Assembly (NCBI GenBank): GCA_041392065.1
Contig: JAWKMU010000005.1
Coordinates: 233,973 to 297,972, forward strand
Reading direction: 5' to 3'
DNA: 64,000 nucleotides
Source of the DNA: CAJQLB01 sp041392065
GTDB taxonomy: Bacteria; Bacteroidota; Bacteroidia; Flavobacteriales; Flavobacteriaceae
The notes under the pieces are model-generated. The model made no database searches. It worked only from the letters and a program-made list of their open reading frames with translations, and was not told the DNA's origin. Below, one piece after another: positions 20,083 to 29,429 of this stretch (positions are counted from its first letter, which is position 1; the number at the start of each line of letters is the position of its first letter). Both the position numbers and the translations under genes were made by a program.

Positions 20083-23001
20083 ATGCGCACTACAATGTTA
20101 TTAATGGTTCTATTCTCAACATCTCTGTTGGGTTTTGGACAGCAATCTACAAATCCATTATTAACCTCAGATCAAGAAGCTCAACAAAAATGGGTGGATA
20201 GTTTGTATCAATCCATGACGTTAAAAGAAAAAGTTGGACAGCTTTTTATGATTATGGTGTTTTCTAGCCAAGACGATAAAACACATCAAAGTGTTATAAA
20301 AGAAATTAAAGATAATCACATTGGTGGTATTATTTATTCTAAAGGTGGTCCAATACGCCAGGCTAAACTCAATAATTTATACCAAGCAAGTTCTAAAGTG
20401 CCTTTAATGATTGGTATGGATGCTGAATGGGGTTTAGGTATGAGGTTAGATTCTACCTATTCTTTTCCATGGAATATGACTCTTGGTGCCATTAAGGACA
20501 ACAAACTCATAGAAAGAACAGGGAAACATATTGGAGAGCATAACAAACGCTTAGGTGTACACTTTAATTTCGCGCCTGTGGTTGACATTAATACCAATCC
20601 TAAAAATCCAATAATTGGTAATCGTTCATTTGGCGAAGATCGCGATAACGTTACTGAAAAAAGCTTGGCTTTCATGAAAGGTATGCAAGGTGCTGGTGTG
20701 TTGGCAACTGGAAAGCATTTCCCTGGTCATGGCGACACAGATCAAGATTCGCATGAAACATTACCAACCATTAGTTTTGATGAAAAACGTATTGATTCCA
20801 TTGAGCTTTATCCTTACAGAGAGCTTATTAATAAAGGACTTGCAAGTGTAATGGTTGCACATTTAAATATACCAAGTTTAGAATCAAAAGAAGGAATTCC
20901 TTCATCAATGTCTGAAAACATTGTTACTAATATTTTAAAGGAACGCCTAAATTTTAAAGGTCTAATATTTACTGATGCACTCAACATGAAAGGTGCTTCA
21001 AACTATAGCAGCTCTGCTGATGTAGATTTAGCAGCTTTTAAGGCTGGCAACGACATGCTATTGATTTCTGGAAATGTGACTAAAGGAGTAGCACGATTGG
21101 TTGAAGCTGTTGAAAAAGGTGAAATCTCAGAAGAACGTTTAGCACATTCAGTTAAAAAAGTACTTCAATCTAAGTACAAAGTTGGATTAAATAAGTATAA
21201 GCCTGTGGGAACCTACAATTTGGTTGAAGATTTGAATAGGTTAGAAGATGATATTTTATATGAAGAACTTATTGAAAATGCTATTACTGTTGTTAAAAAC
21301 AAACCTGACAATTTACCGTTACGTAGCTTGGAGACTCGCTCCATTGCTTATGTTAAACTTGGTGATGATGATGGGACTCCTTTTTTAAGAGAACTTCAAA
21401 AATATGGCAAAGTTCATGAGATTAGTGCAGATAGATTAAGCGATTTAATTGGTAAACTAACTAATTATAACACTGTCATAGTTGGCTTTCACAAATCAAA
21501 TGACAATCCTTGGAAAGGTTATAAGTTTACAGATCAGGAACTCACGTGGCTTTATGAAATAGCCAGAACAAATAATATCATTCTTAATGTTTTTGCAAAG
21601 CCTTATGCCTTAATGGATTTAAAAACCACTGAAAATTTTGAAAGCATAATGGTAAGCTACCAGAACAGTGAGATTGCTCAACAAAAAGCTGCACAACTCA
21701 TTTTTGGAGCAATAGGTGCTAAAGGTCATTTACCTGTTTCTGTTAGTGATGAATTTAAAGTAGGCACAGGAATAGAGTTCCCTTCATTAAGTAGATTAGG
21801 TTACACTATTCCAGAACGTGTTGGAATGAATTCACAACGTTTAGCGAAAATTGATAGCGTTGCACAATACGCAGTTGATTCATTAATGACTCCAGGAATT
21901 CAGTTATTGGTAGCTAGAAAAGGCAAAGTGGTTTACAATAAAAACTTTGGATATCACACATATAAGAACAAAGAAAAAGTAAAATTTACCGATATCTATG
22001 ATGTGGCCTCATTAACAAAAATAGTATCAACTTTACCGCTTCTTATGGAGTTAGAAGAGAATGGAATCGTTTCATTAGATACTAGGCTGTCTGAAATACT
22101 TCCAGAATATAAAGATTCTAACAAAGAAAATGTAACACTAAAAAAAATGCTGTCGCATTATGCAAGACTAAATCCTTGGATTCCTTTTTATGTTCATACT
22201 TTAGATTCGGTAACAAAGAAACCAAGTAATGAATACTACAGGAATAAACGAAGTGACGCATTTAATATTGAAGTAACTGACAATTTGTTTTTAAGGTCTG
22301 ATTATCAGGATTCTATCCAAAAAATTATTAAAGAGAGTGAGATGCTTAGTCGATTACGATATCGTTACAGCGATTTGCCTTATTATATTTTAAAGAAATT
22401 TATTGAGAAGCATTACGACCAATCTATGGATAAATTAGTACAGCAGCATTTTTATCAGTCATTGGGAGCAAATTATACAACATATAATCCAAGGGGAAAA
22501 TTCAGTAATACTCAAATTGTACCTACTGAAATTGACGACTATTTTAGGTATCAGGAAGTTCAAGGTTATGTTCATGATATGGGAGCAGCTATGCAAAATG
22601 GGGTAGGTGGTCATGCTGGAATTTTTAGTAATGCTAACGACATAGCAAAGATTATGCAGCTTTTTTTACAAAAAGGCTACTATGGTGGGAAACGATACTT
22701 TAAAACACAAACTTTAGATAAATTTAATACATGTTATTTTTGTGACAATGATAACAGACGAGGTATTGGATTCGATAAACCACAACTGGGTGAAGAAGGC
22801 CCAACTTGCGGTTGTATTTCTATGACTAGTTTTGGACATTCAGGCTTTACAGGAACCTATGCTTGGGCAGATCCAGAAGAAGAAATCGTCTACGTATTTT
22901 TAGCAAACAGAACTTGGCCAAAAGCTGGTGCTAACAAATTATTAAGAGAAAATATTAGAACTGAAATTCAACGCTTAATTTACGAAGCAATTGATGAATA
23001 A
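20083..23001 (+). CDS. Glycoside hydrolase family 3 / serine beta-lactamase-fold fusion, exported
   Basis: The product has 972 residues and a signal peptide (1-20). The GH3 domain (about 35-370) is NagZ-like, with KHFPGHGDTDQDSHETLP near 212-230 and the catalytic-type ALNMKGAS near 303. A GH3 C-terminal alpha/beta domain follows (to about 570). The last 400 residues form a penicillin-binding/beta-lactamase fold with SxxK in VASLTKIV (near 646) and a late HSGFTGTYAW motif. Such fusions are typical of Bacteroidetes and are thought to act on cell-wall amino sugars and peptides in the periplasm. Confidence 0.92.
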   Translation: MRTTMLLMVLFSTSLLGFGQQSTNPLLTSDQEAQQKWVDSLYQSMTLKEKVGQLFMIMVFSSQDDKTHQSVIKEIKDNHIGGIIYSKGGPIRQAKLNNLYQASSKVPLMIGMDAEWGLGMRLDSTYSFPWNMTLGAIKDNKLIERTGKHIGEHNKRLGVHFNFAPVVDINTNPKNPIIGNRSFGEDRDNVTEKSLAFMKGMQGAGVLATGKHFPGHGDTDQDSHETLPTISFDEKRIDSIELYPYRELINKGLASVMVAHLNIPSLESKEGIPSSMSENIVTNILKERLNFKGLIFTDALNMKGASNYSSSADVDLAAFKAGNDMLLISGNVTKGVARLVEAVEKGEISEERLAHSVKKVLQSKYKVGLNKYKPVGTYNLVEDLNRLEDDILYEELIENAITVVKNKPDNLPLRSLETRSIAYVKLGDDDGTPFLRELQKYGKVHEISADRLSDLIGKLTNYNTVIVGFHKSNDNPWKGYKFTDQELTWLYEIARTNNIILNVFAKPYALMDLKTTENFESIMVSYQNSEIAQQKAAQLIFGAIGAKGHLPVSVSDEFKVGTGIEFPSLSRLGYTIPERVGMNSQRLAKIDSVAQYAVDSLMTPGIQLLVARKGKVVYNKNFGYHTYKNKEKVKFTDIYDVASLTKIVSTLPLLMELEENGIVSLDTRLSEILPEYKDSNKENVTLKKMLSHYARLNPWIPFYVHTLDSVTKKPSNEYYRNKRSDAFNIEVTDNLFLRSDYQDSIQKIIKESEMLSRLRYRYSDLPYYILKKFIEKHYDQSMDKLVQQHFYQSLGANYTTYNPRGKFSNTQIVPTEIDDYFRYQEVQGYVHDMGAAMQNGVGGHAGIFSNANDIAKIMQLFLQKGYYGGKRYFKTQTLDKFNTCYFCDNDNRRGIGFDKPQLGEEGPTCGCISMTSFGHSGFTGTYAWADPEEEIVYVFLANRTWPKAGANKLLRENIRTEIQRLIYEAIDE

Positions 23002-23011
23002 AAAATATGAA

Positions 23012-23101
23012 ATGCACATAACCGAAAAATTGGATAGCGAACGAAATCACAATTTGTGCATTGCATCTGACCTTAAAATGCAAATAGAAATTAACAGATG
23101 A
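23012..23101 (+). CDS. Possible 29-residue upstream ORF coupled to bshA
   Basis: An ATG at 23012 opens a 29-codon frame whose TGA overlaps the bshA ATG as ATGA. The product is hydrophilic and has no known motif. It contains an 8-base inverted repeat, AATGCACA/TGTGCATT, 37 bases apart. It fills the whole gap between the GH3 gene and bshA. It may be a coupling or leader ORF, or chance in a short gap. Confidence 0.3.
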   Translation: MHITEKLDSERNHNLCIASDLKMQIEINR

Positions 23102-24234
23102 AAATAGGAATTGTATGTTATCCAACTTTTGGAGGTAGTGGAGTTGTTGCAACCGAACTTGGTTTAGAGCTATCTAAACGAGGTCATGAAATACATTTTA
23201 TTACCTATAGTCAACCTGTTAGATTAGAACTGCTAAACAAAAATGTGCATTTTCACGAAGTGAATGTGCCAGAATATCCTTTGTTTCATTATCAACCTTA
23301 TGAACTTGCACTATCAAGCAAATTGGTAGACATGGTGAAGTTGCACAAAATAGATGTTTTGCATGTACATTATGCTATTCCTCATGCTTATGCAGCTTAT
23401 ATGGCGAAAAAAATGTTGCATGAAGAAGGCATTGAAGTACCAATTGTAACAACGCTTCATGGTACAGATATTACGCTTGTAGGTAGTCATCCATTTTATA
23501 AATCTGCTGTTACATTCAGTATAAACAAATCTGATGCTGTCACTTCTGTTTCTCGAAGTTTGAAGGATGATACACTGAGATTATTTAATATTACCAATAA
23601 TATTCAGGTGGTACCTAACTTTATCGATTTTGAAAAGCATACTAATCATTTTACAGATTGTCAACGCGCAATGATGGCAGATGAAAATGAAAAAATTATT
23701 ACTCATATCAGTAATTTCAGACCAGTTAAACGCATTCAGGATATTATTCATATTTTTTATAAAATTCAAAAAGAAATTCCTGCAAAATTAATGATGGTAG
23801 GTGAAGGACCAGAAAAAGAACCAGCAGAACGATTATGTGAACGTTTAGGTATTGAAGACAAAGTTATTTTCTTTGGCAAAAGTCACGAAATTGACAAAAT
23901 TTTGTGCTTTAGTGATTTGTTTTTATTGCCTTCAGAAACAGAAAGTTTTGGATTGGCTGCCTTAGAAGCAATGGCTTCTGGAGTTCCTGTAATATCAAGT
24001 AATACTGGTGGAATTCCCGAAGTAAATAAGCAAGGTGTTTCTGGGTTTTTAAGCAATGTTGGTGATGTAGAAGACATGGCTAAAAATGCTTTATACATTT
24101 TGAAGGATGAAAATATCCTAGCAAAATTTAAAGCCAATGCCAAAAATGAAGCTAAACAATTTGACATCCATAAAATTGTACCTTTCTATGAAGCCATTTA
24201 CAAAGAAGCGATGGTAAATTGTATTTCAATTTAA
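23098..24234 (+). CDS. bshA: N-acetyl-alpha-D-glucosaminyl L-malate synthase (bacillithiol pathway)
   Basis: The product has 378 residues and is a GT-B glycosyltransferase of family GT4. The BshA pattern is clear: PTFGGSGVVATELGLELSK at residues 9-27, HVHYAIPHAYAAY near 92-104, and TTLHGTDITLVG near 120-131. The donor site near the C-terminus is LLPSETESFGLAALEAMASG. It makes the first bacillithiol intermediate from UDP-GlcNAc and L-malate. BshB and BshC are not in the window. The start overlaps a possible upstream ORF by ATGA. Confidence 0.93.
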   Translation: MKIGIVCYPTFGGSGVVATELGLELSKRGHEIHFITYSQPVRLELLNKNVHFHEVNVPEYPLFHYQPYELALSSKLVDMVKLHKIDVLHVHYAIPHAYAAYMAKKMLHEEGIEVPIVTTLHGTDITLVGSHPFYKSAVTFSINKSDAVTSVSRSLKDDTLRLFNITNNIQVVPNFIDFEKHTNHFTDCQRAMMADENEKIITHISNFRPVKRIQDIIHIFYKIQKEIPAKLMMVGEGPEKEPAERLCERLGIEDKVIFFGKSHEIDKILCFSDLFLLPSETESFGLAALEAMASGVPVISSNTGGIPEVNKQGVSGFLSNVGDVEDMAKNALYILKDENILAKFKANAKNEAKQFDIHKIVPFYEAIYKEAMVNCISI

Positions 24235-24288
24235 AGCCTCATTTAAATTATTTTTTTACCTTTCTGATCTTATAAAACTACAACTAAA

Positions 24289-25695
24289 ATGAACAGAAAA
24301 GACTTCTTAAATCTTAGCTCAAGAGCAGCTCTATTTCTTGGCGTTTCACCAGCACTTATTGCATGTAAAAACGATGCTACAAAAATTGATAAAGACAAAG
24401 TAGATGAAATGCTTAGTGCATCTAAAGCACTTGGTACTGCAGTTAGTTTGGCTCACGATCCAATTGATAAAGTACGTGTTGGTATGATTGGTATGGGAAA
24501 TCGTGGTAGTGTACTTATTCAAATGTTCGAATACCTTATAAAAAATAATCATGCAGAAATTGTTGCACTTTCAGATTTAAAAGAAGATAAACTCAACAAA
24601 AATAACGACTATCTAAAAACCATTCAGCTAAAAGGTGCAGACTTATATTTTGGAAGTAAAGATGAATGGAAAAAAGTAGCTGAACGTGACGATATAGACA
24701 TCCTTATCATAGCAACTCCTTGGGAATACCATACTGAAATGTCTGTTTATGGCATGGAAAATGGAAAACATGTGGCTTGTGAACAGCCAATGGCAATGAC
24801 GCTAGAAGATTGCTGGAAACTGATTGAAGTCGCAGAGCGTACTAAAATGCATTGCATGTATATGGAAAACTGCTGTTTTAATGGTGAAGAACTTTGGGTG
24901 CTGAACATGATAAATGAAGGTGTTTTTGGTGAAGTTAATCATGCTGAAGGTGCTTATATACATGACTTACGTAAGCATATGATGCACGAAACCTATTATG
25001 AAGATCAATGGCGCATCAAACATCATCAAGTTAAAAATGGAAATTTTTATACAGGGCATGGTTTAGGTCCTGTGAGTTTTTATATGGACATTGGTCGTGG
25101 CGATAATTACGACCATTTGGTAAGTATGAGTTCAAAAGAAATAAGTTTGAGCGAAGCAGCCAAGAAAGAAAATTTTTGGGCTACAGAATTTGCTTGTGGA
25201 GATATGAACACAACGCTTATAAAAACCAAAAAAGGCAAAACCATTATGTTGCAATTTGATACACATACTGGAAGACCATACTCTCGTTTAAACACAGTTA
25301 CTGGAACTAAAGCAGTGCATCAAGGATATCCATCACGTTTGTATGTTGGTCATGAAGAGCTTCAATGGGGACACTCTTGGTTAAAAGAGGAAGAATACAA
25401 GGAGTATAGAGAAAAATACGACCATCCTTTATGGAAACGCTTACGCGAACAAATTGATGCTAACGCAGTTGGTCATGGTGGAATGGATTTTGTTATGATT
25501 TACAGACTCATTCGTTGCCTTAACCAAGGGTTACCTTTAGATATTAATTTGTATGATAGCGTGTTATGGAGTGCCATTACGCCATTATCTCAGTTGTCTG
25601 TTGCTAATAATAGTGCAAGTACTATAATTCCAGATTTTACAGGTGGAACTTGGGAAAAGGTGAGAAAAAATGAGGTGTTAAGAGAGATTATTTAG
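24289..25695 (+). CDS. Gfo/Idh/MocA oxidoreductase, GH109-like (alpha-N-acetylgalactosaminidase type)
   Basis: The product has 468 residues. The N-terminus looks like a Tat or lipoprotein leader (NRKDFLNLSSRAALFLGVSPALIAC). The Rossmann motif GMIGMGNRGS lies near residue 65. EQPMAMTLEDCWKLIEVAE (near 164) and HCMYMENCCF (near 187) are the GH109 version of the EKP motif. GH109 enzymes cleave alpha-N-acetylgalactosamine through an NAD-dependent redox mechanism. Gln replaces Lys in EQP, and this is seen in GH109. The natural glycan is unknown. Confidence 0.88.
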   Translation: MNRKDFLNLSSRAALFLGVSPALIACKNDATKIDKDKVDEMLSASKALGTAVSLAHDPIDKVRVGMIGMGNRGSVLIQMFEYLIKNNHAEIVALSDLKEDKLNKNNDYLKTIQLKGADLYFGSKDEWKKVAERDDIDILIIATPWEYHTEMSVYGMENGKHVACEQPMAMTLEDCWKLIEVAERTKMHCMYMENCCFNGEELWVLNMINEGVFGEVNHAEGAYIHDLRKHMMHETYYEDQWRIKHHQVKNGNFYTGHGLGPVSFYMDIGRGDNYDHLVSMSSKEISLSEAAKKENFWATEFACGDMNTTLIKTKKGKTIMLQFDTHTGRPYSRLNTVTGTKAVHQGYPSRLYVGHEELQWGHSWLKEEEYKEYREKYDHPLWKRLREQIDANAVGHGGMDFVMIYRLIRCLNQGLPLDINLYDSVLWSAITPLSQLSVANNSASTIIPDFTGGTWEKVRKNEVLREII

Positions 25696-25732
25696 GTAGC
25701 TCATTAATGTTGAAAACCAAAAATTTTGAATT

Positions 25733-26125
25733 CTATTTTTTATCAGATAATTTTTCAATAATTAATGCTGCTAAATAGACTTCCAACAAGCTAAGAGGAA
25801 TTGCAATAGATAGAATGTCAAAAGGTAATACATTCATGTTCCCTACCACAATCCACATTAAAACAAAAGCCATAAACCAAGAAATAAAAACGGTTTGATT
25901 TAATGAAAATTTTCTTGATATCATATAAATGCCAATTGCAAGGCATAATGACCAAATTCCCCAAACAATACCATTTATAGGTTCGGAAGGAAATATTAGC
26001 CCAAGACTTTGGTAGTGTTCTGTCCAATAATTTTTTAATAAAAATTCATTTCTTACAAATTCAGAAATACTAATCCAAATAGTTGCCAATAAAACAGGCA
26101 AAGTTATGGTCTTAAATTTTGACAT
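25733..26125 (-). CDS. Small integral membrane protein of unknown function
   Basis: The product has about 130 residues from the ATG at 26125 (MSKFKTITLPVLLATIW). A longer frame reaches 26188. Four hydrophobic helices cover most of the length. No family recognised. It is transcribed alone, convergent with the GH109-like gene. Confidence 0.65.
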   Translation of the reverse strand: MSKFKTITLPVLLATIWISISEFVRNEFLLKNYWTEHYQSLGLIFPSEPINGIVWGIWSLCLAIGIYMISRKFSLNQTVFISWFMAFVLMWIVVGNMNVLPFDILSIAIPLSLLEVYLAALIIEKLSDKK

Positions 26126-26212
26126 ATATATTCTTATTTTATCTCTATTGCTTTGTTCCTTTTTCTTTAAATTATAAAACTTAACCAAGTTAGTTTTTTT
26201 TACTATGTCAAC

Positions 26213-26238
26213 AAAAAAACCACCTTAAAAAGGTGGTT
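26213..26238 (-). terminator. Intrinsic terminator of the barrel gene
   Basis: CCACCTT (220-226 in 26,2xx numbering) pairs with AAGGTGG (26230-26236). On the minus strand it is followed by seven T residues. It lies 25 bases after the stop of the gene at 26263. Confidence 0.85.
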
Positions 26239-26262
26239 CATATTATATATTAATTAGAGCTT

Positions 26263-26748
26263 TTAGAACTGGTAACGTAATCCTAAAGCGATATCAAAAT
26301 CTAAATCGTCATTAAAATCGCCAAAACCTAACTCTGGTCTAAAATCTAATGAAATCAGTAAAGGAATATCAAAATTGTATTCAATACCAATATCACCTGC
26401 AACAAATAAAGAAGTATCACTATCGTCAACTCCAGGAGGCACATTATCTAAGCTATAAGATGCAAAACCACCACCAGCACCAACATACCAGTTAAAGTTT
26501 CCATCAAGGTTCATAACCCATTGGTATAAACCAACTGCACGAACTGCGCTGTAATTATTGCCATCTCTCCATCCTAAACCAAACTCTAGCCTGTTTGAAT
26601 CTCCTAAAGCACGTTGGTAAGAGATTTCAGCTCCAAAGCCATCGCTATCTCCTAAACGTAAACCAATAGCATTATCAGCTATTTCTTGTGCTTGTGTTAC
26701 AAATGCAAATCCGATTAAGGCGAATGATAATAAAAATAATTTTTTCAT
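26263..26748 (-). CDS. Small outer-membrane beta-barrel protein
   Basis: The product has 161 residues and a signal peptide (KKLFLLSFALIGFAFVTQAQ). The rest is eight or so amphipathic strands rich in Gly, Tyr and Phe, ending in LRYQF, an outer-membrane insertion-type end. It resembles OmpX/OmpW-size barrels. The ligand is unknown. A -7-like TACTTTTG lies on the minus strand near 26810-26817. A strong terminator closes the unit. Confidence 0.75.
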   Translation of the reverse strand: MKKLFLLSFALIGFAFVTQAQEIADNAIGLRLGDSDGFGAEISYQRALGDSNRLEFGLGWRDGNNYSAVRAVGLYQWVMNLDGNFNWYVGAGGGFASYSLDNVPPGVDDSDTSLFVAGDIGIEYNFDIPLLISLDFRPELGFGDFNDDLDFDIALGLRYQF

Positions 26749-27016
26749 AAGTTTTAATTTATTTGTTTAAGGGTTAAAAAAAATCTATAAACTTATTCTT
26801 ATTTACGAACAAAAGTAACTTATAGACTTTTTGATTTAATTGATGTCACAAAAATAGTTCAATCAAATTAAAAAAATATAATCCTATAACGCTAATATTA
26901 TGCCAAAATTGATTATCGTATAAAAAAAATCAAATTATTTTGGCTTTATTAAAAATCCATTTTTGTTTCTGTAATAATACAATTACATTAGCAAAACTAA
27001 CTACAATGCATAATTA

Positions 27017-28081
27017 ATGGCTGGAAATTCCTTTGGCTCTATTTTTAAACTAACAACCTTTGGCGAATCGCATGGAGAAGCCATAGGAGGAATGATAGAT
27101 GGTTGTCCAGCTGGACTACAATTAGATTTGAATGCTATTCAACATGAAATGAATAGACGTAAACCAGGACAATCCGAAATTGTAACCCAGCGAAAAGAAC
27201 CTGATACTGTCGAATTTTTATCAGGAATTTTTGAAGGAAAAACTACTGGAACTCCAATAGGTTTTATTATAAAAAACGCAAATCAGAAATCAAAAGATTA
27301 TTCACACATAAAGGATGTATACAGACCAAGTCATGCAGATTACACTTACGATAAAAAGTATGGTATAAGAGATTACAGAGGAGGAGGACGAAGCTCAGCA
27401 AGAGAAACAGCTTGCAGAGTTGTTGCTGGAGCTATTGCAAAACAGCTTTTAAAGGATGTAAAAATTAATGCGTTTACATCATCAGTTGGTAATATTTTTA
27501 TTGATAAGCCTTATCAGGATTTAGATTTATCAAAAACAGAAAGTAATGCTGTACGCTGTCCTGACGATGCTATTGCCAATAAAATGATTGCTCACATTAA
27601 AGAAATAAGAAAAGAAGGTGATACTATTGGTGGTACAGTAACTTGTGTGTTACAAAATGTTCCTGTTGGATTAGGCGAACCAGTTTTTGATAAGCTCCAT
27701 GCAGAATTAGGCAAAGCCATGTTATCTATAAATGCTGTAAAAGGCTTTGAGTATGGTAGCGGATTTTGCGGTGTGCAAATGAAAGGAAGCGAACACAACG
27801 ATATTTTTAATGCAGATGGAAGCACAAAAACTAATTTATCAGGAGGAATACAAGGAGGAATAAGTAATGGAGAGGACATCTACTTTAGAGTAGCTTTTAA
27901 ACCTGTGGCAACCATTATGCAAAAACAAGACACCATAGATTCTGAAGGAAATATTGTGGAAATGCAAGGTAAAGGTCGTCATGATCCTTGTGTGGTTCCA
28001 AGAGCTGTGCCAATTGTGGAAGCTATGGCAGCATTGGTACTGGCAGATTATTATTTACTAAACAAGATTACTAAACTATAA
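27017..28081 (+). CDS. aroC: Chorismate synthase
   Basis: It makes chorismate from EPSP with reduced FMN, the last shikimate step. Length is 354 residues. Signature motifs are TTFGESHGEAIGGMIDG at residues 11-27, RDYRGGGRSSARETACRV near 123-140, and RHDPCVVPRAVPIVEAM near the C-terminus. All three chorismate synthase patterns are intact. The symporter gene follows after 6 bases, so the two are probably co-transcribed. Confidence 0.98.
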   Translation: MAGNSFGSIFKLTTFGESHGEAIGGMIDGCPAGLQLDLNAIQHEMNRRKPGQSEIVTQRKEPDTVEFLSGIFEGKTTGTPIGFIIKNANQKSKDYSHIKDVYRPSHADYTYDKKYGIRDYRGGGRSSARETACRVVAGAIAKQLLKDVKINAFTSSVGNIFIDKPYQDLDLSKTESNAVRCPDDAIANKMIAHIKEIRKEGDTIGGTVTCVLQNVPVGLGEPVFDKLHAELGKAMLSINAVKGFEYGSGFCGVQMKGSEHNDIFNADGSTKTNLSGGIQGGISNGEDIYFRVAFKPVATIMQKQDTIDSEGNIVEMQGKGRHDPCVVPRAVPIVEAMAALVLADYYLLNKITKL

Positions 28082-28087
28082 CTAGAT

Positions 28088-29413
28088 ATGAAAAAACTCG
28101 CATTACATTGGCAAATATTAATAGGAATGCTATTAGGTTTAATCTTTGGCTTTATCATGACCCAATTTGATGGAGGTAAAGAATTTACCAATGATTGGAT
28201 TAAACCAATAGGAAGTATTTTTGTAAAACTCCTTAAACTTATTGCTATACCTTTAATACTTGCATCTTTAATTAAAGGAATCTCAGATTTAAAGGATATT
28301 TCTAAGTTTAAAAGTATAGGCGTTCGTACCATAATTACCTATATTATTACAACTGTTATCGCTATTTCCATTGGACTTGTTTTGGTCAATATTCTGCAAC
28401 CAGGAAATGGTGTTTCAGAAGAAACCATTTCAAAACTTACAAGTACTTACTCTGGAAATAGTGGAGTTACAGACAAAATTGCTGAAGCATCTAAGCAAGT
28501 TCAAAGTGGACCTCTACAATTTATTGAGGACATGGTTCCAGACAACGCTTTTAAAGCTATGAGTGATAATGGATTGATGTTACAAGTAATTTTCTTTTCC
28601 ATATTTTTAGGAATATCAATGCTTTTGATTGGCGAAAAACGCGCAGAACCTCTTAAAAATTTATTTGACTCTCTAAATGATGTTGTCCTCAAAATGGTAG
28701 ACCTAATCATGCTTACGGCTCCTTATGCGGTTTTTGCTCTCTTAGCAAGCGTTGTAGTGTCTTCAGACGATCCAGATATTTTAGTTGCTTTAGCGCAATA
28801 TGCAGGAGTTGTACTTCTTGGCTTAGTGCTAATGATAGCTTTTTATTCAGTTATAGTTGCGTCATTTACAAAAAAGAATCCATTTTGGTTTTTAAAAGAA
28901 ATAAGTCCAGCGCAGTTATTGGCATTTTCAACATCCAGCAGTGCAGCAACGCTTCCAGTAACCATGGAACGTGTAGAAGAGCATATTGGTGTAGATAAAG
29001 AAGTTTCTAGTTTTGTTTTACCAGTTGGTGCAACCATAAATATGGATGGAACCAGTTTATACCAAGCTGTTGCAGCAGTATTTATTTTTCAAGCACTTGG
29101 TTTAGATTTAACTTTTGGTGACCAAATTACTATTGTTTTAACAGCATTATTAGCTTCTATAGGTAGTGCAGCAGTACCAGGAGCAGGAATGGTTATGTTG
29201 GTAATTGTCTTAGAATCTGTAGGTCTTCCACCAGAATTATTACCAATTGGGTTGGCTTTAATTTTTGCAGTAGATAGGCCTTTAGATATGTGCAGAACTG
29301 TTGTAAATGTTACTGGAGATGCAATGGTATCAATGCTTGTAGCAAAATCTGTTGGAAAATTAGGTGAACCTAAAGTTAGAAATTGGGACGATCACTATGA
29401 CGAAGTAAAATAA
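28088..29413 (+). CDS. Dicarboxylate/amino acid:cation symporter (DAACS/GltP family)
   Basis: The product is an inner-membrane carrier of 441 residues with eight hydrophobic segments and re-entrant loops. The serine-rich hairpin FSTSSSAATLPV is near 278-289, and the NMDGTSLYQAVAAVF motif is near 317-331. SIGSAAVPGAGM and DRPLDMCRTVVNVTGD complete the transport site. It should take up glutamate, aspartate or C4-dicarboxylates with Na+ or H+. The exact substrate is not readable. Confidence 0.93.
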   Translation: MKKLALHWQILIGMLLGLIFGFIMTQFDGGKEFTNDWIKPIGSIFVKLLKLIAIPLILASLIKGISDLKDISKFKSIGVRTIITYIITTVIAISIGLVLVNILQPGNGVSEETISKLTSTYSGNSGVTDKIAEASKQVQSGPLQFIEDMVPDNAFKAMSDNGLMLQVIFFSIFLGISMLLIGEKRAEPLKNLFDSLNDVVLKMVDLIMLTAPYAVFALLASVVVSSDDPDILVALAQYAGVVLLGLVLMIAFYSVIVASFTKKNPFWFLKEISPAQLLAFSTSSSAATLPVTMERVEEHIGVDKEVSSFVLPVGATINMDGTSLYQAVAAVFIFQALGLDLTFGDQITIVLTALLASIGSAAVPGAGMVMLVIVLESVGLPPELLPIGLALIFAVDRPLDMCRTVVNVTGDAMVSMLVAKSVGKLGEPKVRNWDDHYDEVK

Positions 29414-29429
29414 TATTATAAAAAGTAGG

